Below are positions 11,096 through 20,404 of a DNA stretch of 64,000 bases, piece after piece (within the stretch, counting starts at the first letter, position 1; every line of letters begins with the position of its first letter). Under the pieces are notes generated by a model, which saw only the letters and a program-made list of their open reading frames with translations, was not told the DNA's origin and ran no database searches. A program made the position numbers and the translations under genes. This stretch comes from Kuschelorhynchus macadamiae (Eukaryota; Arthropoda; Insecta; Coleoptera; Curculionidae): assembly GCA_030620095.1 (NCBI GenBank), contig JAUTXW010002448.1:132501-196500 (forward strand), in the 5' to 3' direction.

Positions 11096-13840
11096 CTAGT
11101 ACATGTGCCTAGGACAAATGAAAATGTCAAAATTAGCCAAGAAGAAAAGGTAAAACTTGAGCTTGATGCTTGATGCTTGCCACGAATACTTACGGAAAAG
11201 CAAAATAGTTCGATGTAATAAAAAGAGATACCTTTTTGGTAAATGGTGTTTGTTATTTATTTTTCTTAATTCAGTTGGTAATACGTTATAAAATTTCGGG
11301 GCAAAATATGTTATAAAACGTTGAGTAGTAGTTTTTGTCAAGAGCGGCACCTGTAGATTTCCAAATGTTTTATTTCTAGTGTTACCACAGTAAAATGTTT
11401 GTCTTAAGGAGGGTGTTTTATATGTAAATATTAGGACCGCCTTTATGTATAGTTGATGTATATTGAAAACTTTTGTTTCTTGGAAAAGTTGTTTTGTTGG
11501 ATATCTCTTCTTTTTTTTGTACGCGACTTTAAGTATGTATTTTTGAGATAATTTTAGGGGTTCTAAAATAGTTGGAAAAGTACCTCCCCAAATAGATATT
11601 CCATATCTTATGATGCTTTCAGCTAGAGATGTATATAACATCTTTATGATATGCACAGGCATAATATTACGGATATTATAAAATTTATAAATTAATTTAC
11701 GTATTCTTAAATTTATGTAATTAATATGTTCATCCCATTTTAGATTTTTATCAATTATAATTCCTAGATACTTTATTTTATCTACTTTTTGTATAAAGTT
11801 ATTGCATTGGTAGTTTAATTTATTAATTCCAATACACTGATAAGAATGTATTTTTAAATTTTGGATAGGTGGTTGATGCACATCATAAAGACTGAAACAC
11901 ATACATTTGGTTTTATCTATATTTAATGTTAGTAAATTTTCTCCAAGCCACTGGGAGATTTTCGAAAATTCTGTAGTTGCAATATTCATTGCTTCATCCC
12001 AGCTGTCACCAGCTGCCAACAGAACAGTGTCATCTGCATAAGAAATTATCTTTGCGCGAGTATCTAAAAATAACAATTCGTTTATATAAACGGTAAATAA
12101 AAGTGGCCCCAGTACTGTCCCCTGCGGTACTCCACAGGTGACCACTCCAAAACCTCCCATTTCATTAGCAATCTTGACAGATTGTTCTCTATGCGAAAGG
12201 TAATCTCTAAGTAATCTGTTTGGTAGTCCTCTTATTCCATACTGATAAAGTCTATCTAAGAAAATATCATGTGAAACGGTGTCAAACGCTTTAGCTAAAT
12301 CGAGGAAAATTACTAGTTGCTTTTTGTTATTTTCTATAGAATTATATATTGTTTTACTTACCTCAAATAGGGCGTCTTCAGTAGAACAGTTTTGACGAAA
12401 GCCAAACTGATTTTTTGCGATAATATTATTTATTTCTCGGTGTTCATAAATTCTTTTTTTAAGAGACATTTCTAATAATTTTCCAAAATTGTTTATAATA
12501 GATATAGGTGTGTAGTTACATGGTTGGTGTTTATCATTACTTTTGTATATAGGAGAAATATACGATTTTTTAAGTTCATTAGGAAATTTGCCTTGAGAGA
12601 AAACGAGATTAAAAATATAACGCAGTGGTTTGCAAATTTCATTTTGTACGTGTTTTATCATTCTTGCAGAAGCAAGATCCACTCCTGGGGTTGAGTTATT
12701 TTTTAGCTTATTTATATTATTTAGAATTTCTTCACTAGTTATAGGTGTCAAATATAGTGACTTACAGTTTATATTTCTTGAAGGTAAAATTTTAGGGCAG
12801 TTTATTTTGTTTGCCAATTCATTCCCTATATTAAGAAAATAATTGTTAAATTGATTAGCTATATCTTGTTTATTAATAATGTTGTTTCCTATATCATCAT
12901 GTAAAACAATATTCTCTTTATTTTTTGTTTGGTTCAGCTCATTATTTATAACTTGCCAAATTTTCTTAGGGTTATTTTTATTATCCAATATAGTCTTAGA
13001 AAAATAATTTTGTTTTGTCTTTCGAATTAAATGGTTAAGCAGGTTCCGATATTGTTTATATTCATTAAATAAGTTTATGTTATTTTTATCCTTTAAGTAC
13101 TTAATTTTTAGATTATCTCTTTTGCGAATGGATGTCAGCAATGAAGTTGTTATCCATGGTTTTATCTTTTTATGTTTAGAATTTATTTCAATTAATGCAC
13201 TGGATTTGTTTATGCATTCATTAAATTTATTTAAAAATATGTTATAAGCTAAATCTGGTTCATTTGCATTATATACTTGATCCCAGTGTGTTTGATTTAA
13301 TAATATTTTAAGATTATTATTGTCTATCTTAGAAAGGTTTTTTTTAACTCTGTCATCTGTCAGTAAGGTAGAGCTATTCATCTGTATTTTTAAAATTATG
13401 GGATAATGATCTGTGACATCACTTGTATAAACGAGCGGTAGGAAGGAAATATTTTTCAATCTTACTGGGCAATAAACAAAAAAATGATCTATACAGCTAC
13501 ATGAAGTTGGGGTAACTCTCGTATGGGTATTTATATAACTTAGGTAACCATTTGTTGTTAACGTGTTTAAATATTCATTAACCAATACATCTCTTTGGTT
13601 TAATAAATCTAAGTTAATATCGCCCGTAAAAATTGAAATATAATTATTATTTTTTTGAGTAAGTAATTGTTGAAGATCAACTATAAATTGCATTGCATTT
13701 GTCGAAGGTAGCCTATAAACCGTAAATATTTGTATCGTAGTATTGGAATAATTAAGGTTTATTACGAAAAACGTATTTTCTGTGAATTTTACAGTAACAA
13801 CTAAGTTAATATGTATATCGCTCCTAACAAAAACTAACAA
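11096..13840 (-). CDS. LINE ORF2: endonuclease C-part and reverse transcriptase
   Basis: Open for 914 codons. The first 150 residues are the rest of an APE-type endonuclease: 'VYRLPST', 'FTGDINLDLL' (the GDFN-like metal site), 'SCIDHFFVY' and 'DVTDHYPI' (the SDH-like site). The RT follows: 'SYISPIYKSNDKHQPCNYT' with PIS, 'KNQFGFRQNCSTEDA', 'DLAKAFDTVSHDIFLDRL', 'GVPQGTVLGPLLFTVYINEL', the catalytic YADD at 12029-12040, then 'KYLGIIIDKNLKWDEHI' and the C-terminal region. The protein would nick target DNA and reverse transcribe the element RNA. Its true N-terminus lies in another frame at 14139-13834, so a frameshift near 13840 separates them. One change from the usual NYRPIS (threonine for arginine) may impair activity. 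Translation is presumably dependent on the element's own RNA. Confidence 0.9.
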   Translation of the reverse strand: MLVFVRSDIHINLVVTVKFTENTFFVINLNYSNTTIQIFTVYRLPSTNAMQFIVDLQQLLTQKNNNYISIFTGDINLDLLNQRDVLVNEYLNTLTTNGYLSYINTHTRVTPTSCSCIDHFFVYCPVRLKNISFLPLVYTSDVTDHYPIILKIQMNSSTLLTDDRVKKNLSKIDNNNLKILLNQTHWDQVYNANEPDLAYNIFLNKFNECINKSSALIEINSKHKKIKPWITTSLLTSIRKRDNLKIKYLKDKNNINLFNEYKQYRNLLNHLIRKTKQNYFSKTILDNKNNPKKIWQVINNELNQTKNKENIVLHDDIGNNIINKQDIANQFNNYFLNIGNELANKINCPKILPSRNINCKSLYLTPITSEEILNNINKLKNNSTPGVDLASARMIKHVQNEICKPLRYIFNLVFSQGKFPNELKKSYISPIYKSNDKHQPCNYTPISIINNFGKLLEMSLKKRIYEHREINNIIAKNQFGFRQNCSTEDALFEVSKTIYNSIENNKKQLVIFLDLAKAFDTVSHDIFLDRLYQYGIRGLPNRLLRDYLSHREQSVKIANEMGGFGVVTCGVPQGTVLGPLLFTVYINELLFLDTRAKIISYADDTVLLAAGDSWDEAMNIATTEFSKISQWLGENLLTLNIDKTKCMCFSLYDVHQPPIQNLKIHSYQCIGINKLNYQCNNFIQKVDKIKYLGIIIDKNLKWDEHINYINLRIRKLIYKFYNIRNIMPVHIIKMLYTSLAESIIRYGISIWGGTFPTILEPLKLSQKYILKVAYKKKKRYPTKQLFQETKVFNIHQLYIKAVLIFTYKTPSLRQTFYCGNTRNKTFGNLQVPLLTKTTTQRFITYFAPKFYNVLPTELRKINNKHHLPKRYLFLLHRTILLFRKYSWQASSIKLKFYLFFLANFDIFICPRHMY

Positions 13841-14139
13841 CCCGTCGCGTCGTTTTGATTATATGTGCCATTCGAATAAAAAATTTCGTAGTTCGGTATT
13901 TTAAAATTATCTAAGCATTCTATTTTCCAAGTTTCTGTTAAAATAATCACTTCAAACGAATGTTTTAAACTTTGTATTAAAATTAGAAATTCTTCAAAAT
14001 TTTTTCTAGCACTTCTAATATTAAGGTGTATTATGTTAAGGAAATCGTTTCTTGAGCAATAAGCATCATAATTTTGAATAGTCTTGGTTTCTATCTTGGC
14101 AAATTCATCGAGTTCTTTATTGTACTCAGCAATATTCAT
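13834..14139 (-). pseudogene. LINE ORF2 N-terminus (endonuclease start), frameshifted from the main ORF2
   Basis: 101 codons. 'NIIHLNIRSARKNFEEF' carries the first conserved asparagine block of APE endonucleases and 'FEVIILTETW' the catalytic glutamate block. The frame then runs into 'NQNDATGC' and a stop, while the next endonuclease residues ('LLVFVRSDI') are in the frame of 11096-13840. A loss of one base near 13838-13846 explains this. The start at 14139 gives a plausible ORF2 methionine about 200 bases after ORF1 ends. Confidence 0.85.
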
Positions 14140-14335
14140 ATAAAAAAAAATAAGATTAAATTATAAATTATAACCCTAAAAAAGAAAATTTATATAAGAA
14201 AATCAACAATTCTAAGACGCATTGTCTGTATGCTACTAACTAAAAATGTTTCAATTTGACTAAATTATTATTAAGCAGATTCACCTACTATCTTAACATT
14301 TATATTATATTTATACAATTTTTTTTAAATAAAAG

Positions 14336-14539
14336 TTATACTTTCAATTTTAAAATATCTGTTTCATTGAGTATTTTATGTTTGTTGTTGTCCACTTTTA
14401 CAAAAATATTTCCATCATGCGTGAAAACAGACTTACGATCAAAAGTTTCTTGGCACTTTTTTAAAAGCATTAGACGTTTTTTGTCTAAATCTTCACTAAC
14501 ACGCATTTTTGAACCTCGTAGATTTTTACTGTTTTTCAA
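14336..14539 (-). pseudogene. LINE ORF1 C-terminal domain (frameshifted part)
   Basis: 67 codons. 'SKMRVSEDLDKKRLMLLKKC' and 'VFTHDGNIFVKVDN' match the basic C-terminal domain of L1/L2-type ORF1 proteins, where R, ED, R and the 'DGNIFV' strand are conserved. It overlaps the end of the upstream frame and belongs to the same protein once one base is restored. About 200 bases separate its stop from ORF2. Confidence 0.75.
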
Positions 14540-14945
14540 AATAAGATATCGTTTTTTTTAGTGAATCCATTTTGACAATTACAGGCCGGGGATTGTTTAA
14601 ATTACGTCCTACACGGTAACATTTCACTATATCCATGATATCAGTTTGCACTTTGACGTAGTTATTTAATATTTCTAACACTTGTGTTTCGAGGGAACCA
14701 GCAATTTCAGGAATTCCATAAATACAGATGTTATTAAATTTCTGATTTTGTTGAAGTTGTTCAATTTTTTGTTCCAAAGAAGCAATACACTCGTCTTGCT
14801 TGTTTACTCTTATTTGGAATAGGTCTATTTTATCGGTGATTTTTTTTACCATCTTGTTTACAAATTCGTCATTGTCGAGCAGGAATTCAGTAATGGTTTC
14901 CTTGATCACGTTTTTTAAATCGGGTTGTTGGACTTTTGGGGCCAT
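14526..14945 (-). pseudogene. LINE ORF1, coiled coil and RRM part (frameshifted)
   Basis: 139 codons from ATG at 14945. Residues about 40-70 have a heptad-like, charged run ('CIASLEQKIEQLQQNQKF') expected of the trimerising coiled coil. 'NNICIYGIPE' then matches the first RNP-like strand of the RNA-binding domain and 'VIVKMDSL' the later strand. The frame ends after 'KKTISYFEKQ'. The proper continuation is in the neighbouring frame (14336-14539). The run of eight A residues at about 14552-14559, where nine would keep frame, marks the likely deletion. ORF1 proteins coat the element RNA. Confidence 0.8.
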
Positions 14946-15095
14946 GTTTCACTTTTGTTTTAGCGGCACTATTAAGAACGACACTTATGTGTTAATTCAA
15001 GCAACTTTGATAAATTATTTTGTTAATTTACTGCTTAAAAACCGAGATTGTTGCGGAGCACACTAAACAAGCGTCTACTCACTTGCGACACATAA

Positions 15096-15985
15096 AGCAC
15101 GTATAATCTAAGATATACTGTCAGTCAAAAAATCCTGATCATGTTTTATAATGCGTATGTCAAAAGTAGATTGGAGTATGGAATTGTCATTTGGGGATCT
15201 TCCATACATCTTGAACATCTACTAATACTACAAAAGAAAATTGTTAGAATCATAGCAGGGTCAAGCTTTCTACAATATTGCAAACCACTTTTTAAATTAT
15301 TAGAAATCATGACAGTTTTCTCTTTGTATATGTTCGATACTTCGACCTATATGATGCGAAACAGGAAACTTTTTCCCGCGAATGAGGCATACAATAATGG
15401 AATACAGACGAGATATAGGACGGAACCTTCAGTTCCTGTCCACAATACCACCTTTTTGAAAAAAGTCCGTGGTAAATGGGCATCGACTTCAAACGAATTA
15501 GAAAGATTCAGAATGAAATAATTTTCGTGAAGAAAACACAAACATTTGTCAGCGAAAAACTATTTACTCGCTTGATGAATATTTTCAATTAATATCTGAG
15601 TAAAATTTATTTTATTTTATTTTTTCTCCTATCAAGTTTTAATGTGCCTGGAATCCTCATACCCACATAACCTAGTGCAAGTATTATTTTTGGTAGTTAT
15701 TATTATTTTTTTCTTTTTTCTTACCTGCAATTTTGACCCCTTTATTTGTTGTCTCTCATTTTTTTTTGTTAGTTTTAGCACGTTGTTTGTATTTTTTATG
15801 TGTTCTACCATTTTTGTTTTAACCAATACTATAACTGTTAGTTGTTCTTTTAATATTGTTTATATGTTTATTTCTTTCTATATTTCTTGTACATATTTTC
15901 TGTTTTATTTATATAAACCATGTATTGACGATCTTATATTACATAATGTAATCGTTGGTAATATATCGTTTAAATTTGAATTTGA
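15096..15985 (+). mobile_element. Plus-strand LINE, 3' part after the nested insertion
   Basis: The host LINE resumes in frame with 'YNLRYTVSQKILIMFY', 'YVKSRLEYGIVIWGSS' and 'LEHLLILQKKIVRIIAGSS', the conserved blocks following the RT in CR1/L2 ORF2. The frame closes at 15521 after 'RFRMK'. A T-rich 3' UTR follows and ends at about 15960-15985 in two to three AATTTG units. Directly after this tail module X of the unnamed repeat begins, giving the 3' junction of the insertion. Confidence 0.8.
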
Positions 15986-16315
15986 ATTTCGGTTCGCAAT
16001 AAAGTTACCCGAAGAAAAAATTTACAAAAGAAGTTTATTTAGGCTTTTCGGGGGAAACTCTACACCCGTCTTCAACAACTTCACGAAGTAAACTTCTTGA
16101 ATTATATGTTATTTGAAAAATACATTAAAAATTTTGTTAGACAAGCCCGCGTAAGGCTATATTTGTATTCTTTATACTTGCGACATTATAACAAAGTCAC
16201 TTCCATTTATGTCTTCATTACGGAATGCCATAGTACTACCCTTAGTTCTGATACTATTATAGATGAACATAAAATTTGTCTCAAGATAAATGTTAAAATA
16301 TATTTTAAGATCATA
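15986..16315 (+). repeat. Interspersed repeat, module X, copy 3 (left part)
   Basis: Matches 6460-6860: 'aataaagttaccc', a mild variant of 'gtcttcaacaacttc', 'gttagacaagcc', 'acaaagtcacttccattt' and 'ctcaagataaatgttaaaat'. The copy is cut at 16315 by the inverted-repeat element and continues at about 18805. Confidence 0.7.
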
Positions 16316-18768
16316 CAGGGTGATTTCCTATAATGTTACACCTTCTAACTTTTTTATTATTCAAAATAAAAAAAATAAAAAAACTGATATGTAGGCTTAC
16401 TACTATAGTATTTGCACATACTCAAAAATTAAGTTTACCTTTATTAACATACAGGATGGAACATTAGGAAAGTTAGATTTTTAAAAATGAAACGCCCTGT
16501 ATATAATTGCATTTTTTGATTCTACTAAAAATTCTATGAATATTTTAAATTTGAAATGATTATGTATTTTCAATTGCTTTGGAGAAATTGATAGTTAAAA
16601 GTGAAAATTTTTGCACTGTAAAAAGCTTGACATTCTCCATTTGATCCGTATCCAATGTCGTCTAATGTAAATCAAAAAGTGCAAATCGTTTTATTATAAC
16701 TTGATCTCTTGACATATTTCACAGTCCTCCAAAAGGGGACTGAGACTCTAAGTCGTTTTGCAGAAAACCCAAATAATTTTCCCCATTGCGAATATTATCA
16801 AAAAAATATGACCTTATTATTGGGTATCCCACACCACACGTTGACGGATTAACGCCCTTGGAAATAAAATACCCGATAACAGTGTAGTACTCTTACACAT
16901 TGCCGTGTATTTTTCCGACTGAATATGCTGCTGATCGAAAATGCGTTATTTAGTAGTTCTAACATATTACGACAAAAAGCAAACCTCTTCACTTTTTGCG
17001 AGTCTGTTAATTTTGTGCAATGCTTAATCTTAAACTCTTTAATCCAAACTTTTCCAACGTTCTCTGAACTTTCCCATAGAACGTATTATGCCGGTCCAAT
17101 CCACTTTTTAAATCCTCAAATATTTTTTGAATTGAGGTATTTGAATTCTCTTTAATAGACAGTAATATATTTACCTCAGCACAGTCGCTTTTTGTCTTTT
17201 TCTTTTTAAATCCTAAGTTTCTTGGAACTATGCGTGTAATCTCTTGAACATTTGTTTGTATGGAACATGTATTTGGGAATTATTAGCTCTAAGCTCCTGT
17301 TGCGCCCCTTTGTAGTTATAATTATTTTTTATATACGAAGCTGAAATTTTTTGCGATTTTAAACTTATACTTGATAGCTTGTAACAGTCGGGTAACTGCT
17401 ATGATAAGATTACAGGTAGCTAACAAGAATAAAACAACTGAAAATGTGAATAATCTGCGAGTATATTGAACACGACAGTATAAAATAGCAAACAAATGTG
17501 TGTTACTCCTACAGCAAACTAACCTCTATCTATAGGTATCCGTCATATAGTCTTATATTTATTATAACTTAGGATGTTTGATCAAACTCTTATCTAGATC
17601 TTAAACCTTATTGCTCTTCATCATATATAAATAAAAATTAGAATTTTCCAAAAAAAAGGTACTTATCATAATGCCAGTTTTGCTTCGGTTAATGACCACC
17701 AAAATTTCCACAATAGGAACCGTTCTGATAATATATTTTGATTCTCGGCGACCTTGCCCTTGCTGGGTTAAGGTTAATGACCTCCAACGTTAACCGGAAT
17801 ACGTGTAGGGGTGCAGGGTACTTCAGTAAATAGTTACCTTGTCAATTAAACCTCTAACTGGCGTCACTAGCTTTATTTTCTACTCTTCCCTCTTTTTTTA
17901 TTTGCTCTTTAATTTAAGAAGCTTTCGGATTTTTATTTACATATTTTGGTCAGTAACTCAAGATTCAAAAGATACCTCTTTGTCTTCTGCCAGCCTGTTT
18001 TATTTCCTTACTATGATATTTTGTTATACGTAAAAATACGTTGCTCTCATTGGCCAAATCATATTTGCAGATAATCTTGGTTTTAAAATATTGATTTTCT
18101 AGCCTTGGCTTTGCTGGATGGCACTTCCGCTCTTCTCTATAGATGTCGCTATCAGCTACTGGTAGAGATGTAGCAGGTACTGCCTAACGGATCGTTAACG
18201 TGACCCGTTGCAAGCTAACAATAATAAATAAGTATAACGTCAAAAGGTTTCTTTTGTTTTCCAAGGCACACTACTGTTTTTTTAGATTTGTTCTTTTTCA
18301 GTTAATAAATTTTTGATTGGAATGGAAATGGAAAAAGACTAAAAAGAAAAAGATGAACAGCAAAAGTAGAAAATGTTCAAAATAAATAATAATACAGAAT
18401 TGCTTTCAGTTGAAGAGAATCCAATAAATCAATTCGTAAAATATCTGAGGTATTACAAAAAGTGCTGAACCCCCGTAGAATAATTGAAATTAACTTGATT
18501 TCTCGATGTGTGCTAAAACTAGAGTAATAAACCCATATGCCAATTTTTTTATTTTTATTCTATCTTGAATACTCGCAAGAAGATATTTTGAGGGGTAACA
18601 TTATAGCCTTCCACAGTGTCAAATTTTTCACTTTCAACTCAATATCTATAAATCAATTGAAGATACGTAAACATTTTAGTAGTAACTCTTTATACCATTA
18701 TTTAATTTTTTTTTCTATCTTGAATAATAAGAAAGTTTGAGGGTTTAACATTATAGGGGATGACCCTG
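16316..18768. mobile_element. 2.45-kb terminal-inverted-repeat DNA element, TA flanks
   Basis: The left end begins CAGGGTGATTTCC at 16316. The right end, read on the complement from 18768, begins CAGGGTCATCCCC, and both continue as 'TATAATGTTA' and then a T- or A-rich stretch. The similarity extends roughly 60 bp. TA lies directly outside each end (16314-16315 and 18769-18770), consistent with Tc1/mariner-type insertion. The element splits a module X copy, confirming insertion. No transposase motif was found inside, so I class it as non-autonomous. The CAGGG end could also suggest hAT, but I see no 8-bp duplication. Confidence 0.65.
17745..17822 (+). repeat. Short fragment resembling the 589-bp element at 51798-52386
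   Basis: The phrase 'taaccggaata', a few bases later 'gtgcaggg', appears here (17784-17818) and, on the minus strand, in the element at 51798-52386 (about 51920-51950). This could be a truncated copy of the same short retroelement. The match is short, so the assignment is tentative. Confidence 0.3.
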
Positions 18769-18804
18769 TACATCATAAACTTGCAGAAAATCAGTTAATA
18801 GTGG

Positions 18805-19240
18805 TATGATGATTATTCTTAGTATTTGCTTTACTACTACAGAGATATTTCTGTTTTACATAGGTCCAAAAATATATAAGCTTTTTCCTTCGGAACTTAA
18901 AACGCTTAGTTATAGTAAGGTTAAAAAAAATTGTATAAATATGAAAAGACAATAAATCTTTGATATATCTTATTTACTTCTTTATGTCTAAATCACAAAG
19001 ACTTGAAGCCTAAGTATAATGAACCCCTTGCATTACACCGTGATTACCAAATGAAGACACCATTTAAAAAGGCATCTTCCACGCTTGGCAAGTTTATTCT
19101 TTTATTTTAGCATCGCGTAATAAAATTACAACACTAAGTGAACATAACGTTGTATATTATAATAGGAATAGCTACATTACATTTCGATTTAGATTATTCG
19201 AAACATTATAATATTAGATCAAAGTAATTCTTTATTTCTA
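18805..19240 (+). repeat. Interspersed repeat, modules X (right part) and Z, copy 3
   Basis: Matches 6880-7490: 'gatatttctgttttacataggt', 'aaaaatatataa', 'aaaacgcttagttatagtaagg', 'ttgcattacaccgtg' and then the Z module with 'ataatattagatcaaagtaattctttatttct'. It completes the copy interrupted at 16315. Confidence 0.7.
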
Positions 19241-19880
19241 ACCATAAAACGTCTTTTATATCAGGCATATGGTCTAAGTCAAGAAAAAATACCATCTTTT
19301 TTTTCCTAATTAAGCTTCAATTTCCGCATGATAAGTATCTACTAGCTTTAAAGTTTAACAAGTTTTAAATTTTATAAGATGACTTACTTCGTGAGTTAAG
19401 TTTAATCCGATTAAAAGTTATTTTAGATTATTAAGTTAAGAGGAATTTACAACGGTGTTGAGACGAACAAAAATAGAAGAAAAATCCAACGATAATCATG
19501 CAATTTGAATATTTGCCTGACATTTTATAGATAGAATTAGAAAGTATGAAGCTAAGCAATATACTTAGAACTATTTTAGAATTAAAAGAAGGCAGTTTAA
19601 AGAAAGTTAAAACATTGATAACAGGCTTATTATTATAACATCAAAAATAGTATTTATTAAATTATGAAATAAAAAAGAATAAAACACTAATATAAAATGA
19701 AAAATAAGTACCTATATACAGAATAATGCTAACTTCATATAATGATAAAATAATTTTTCTTTTGTTGTGCTAGATGCATGTATATTATTAAAATGCTAGG
19801 TTTAGGCGGTACACCGGTAGCAACGTAGCATTCTCCTAGGATAGGCTTTAAGATACGAATTCTATTAAATAAAATACAAA
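19241..19880. other. AT-rich spacer, nothing recognised
   Basis: No coding frame, repeat or RNA structure that I can support. Base composition is like the rest of the window. Confidence 0.4.
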
Positions 19881-19899
19881 GTCTTGGACTCAAAACAAA

Positions 19900-19965
19900 T
19901 ATTTTAAAAAACCTAAGGTGACACGTGTTTCGCTCTTGCGAGCATCATCGGTCCTACAATATTAG
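19900..19965 (-). ncRNA. Degenerate hammerhead-like motif of a Penelope-type terminal repeat
   Basis: On the minus strand the core reads CCGATGA, a 4-bp stem closed by a GCAA loop (GCTC-GCAA-GAGC), then GAAACACGTGT. The GAAA core, stem II and short stem III (ACA/TGT with a CG loop) fit the hammerhead layout used by Penelope-like elements. The second core base is C instead of U and stem I pairs only weakly, so it is probably inactive. No PLE coding sequence is adjacent. Confidence 0.45.
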
Positions 19966-20353
19966 AAAAAAACCTAATATACTAATTTTACAATTAAAAA
20001 ATATTATAAGTATAGCTACCTAAACACATTTAAATTTGTTAATGTAGCTATACCGGTTATAAAAAAAAAACAAACCAAATATCGGAAAATTTTCACCCTA
20101 TTGTAGAAATCTAATTTAACTGAATAATCGAAAAAATCGACTAAGAGCCGTAGATAAGAGGGCGGCTTGGGGATTCATGCATCCCCCATTATTCACGCAA
20201 ACAATGAAAAATGCTAATTTTAAAGAAATGTTTTAAATTTTTTTTTTGTTTTTTTCCGAGGTTTTTTCCCTATATATTAAATCGGATTATTAGATTAGAC
20301 CAATACATTATTTCATAATACATTATTTTCAGTAATACCGACCAGTGGTATAC

Positions 20354-20404
20354 AAACGAATAAGATTATTAAACGAATAAGATTATTAAACGAATAAGAT
20401 TATT
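20354..20404 (+). repeat. 17-bp tandem repeat, three perfect units
   Basis: Three consecutive identical copies of AAACGAATAAGATTATT at 20354-20370, 20371-20387 and 20388-20404. A short minisatellite with no evident function. Confidence 0.9.

Larger units (their letters stand above)
10868..15095 (-). mobile_element. Nearly full-length minus-strand LINE (CR1/L2 group)
   Basis: About 4.2 kb, minus strand, with a 5' leader (about 14946-15095), ORF1 (14945-14336, one frameshift), a short spacer, ORF2 (14139-11096, one frameshift), a 3' UTR (11095-10906) and a short tandem tail of AATTTG units (10905-10868). A microsatellite tail in place of poly(A) is usual in L2/CR1-type LINEs. The element splits another LINE: the host LINE's frame ends in 'KLKSSLYALYS' on the left and resumes in 'YNLRYTVSQKILIM' on the right. 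It is the youngest-looking LINE in the window because ORF2 is open for 914 codons. Confidence 0.88.

Noticed and set aside
12630..12842. Plus-strand frames inside the minus-strand LINE (also 14256-14561 and 14800-15066)
   Set aside because: They are antisense shadows of ORF2 and ORF1 and show no motif of their own.
15642..16091. 149-codon hydrophobic plus-strand frame
   Set aside because: It is phenylalanine-rich translation of the T-rich 3' UTR of the LINE and the start of module X; no family pattern.
16316..16502. A short 185-bp MITE ending at the internal 'cgccctgta' near 16492-16501
   Set aside because: Only about 10 bp of its ends match, while the end at 18768 matches the left end over about 60 bp.
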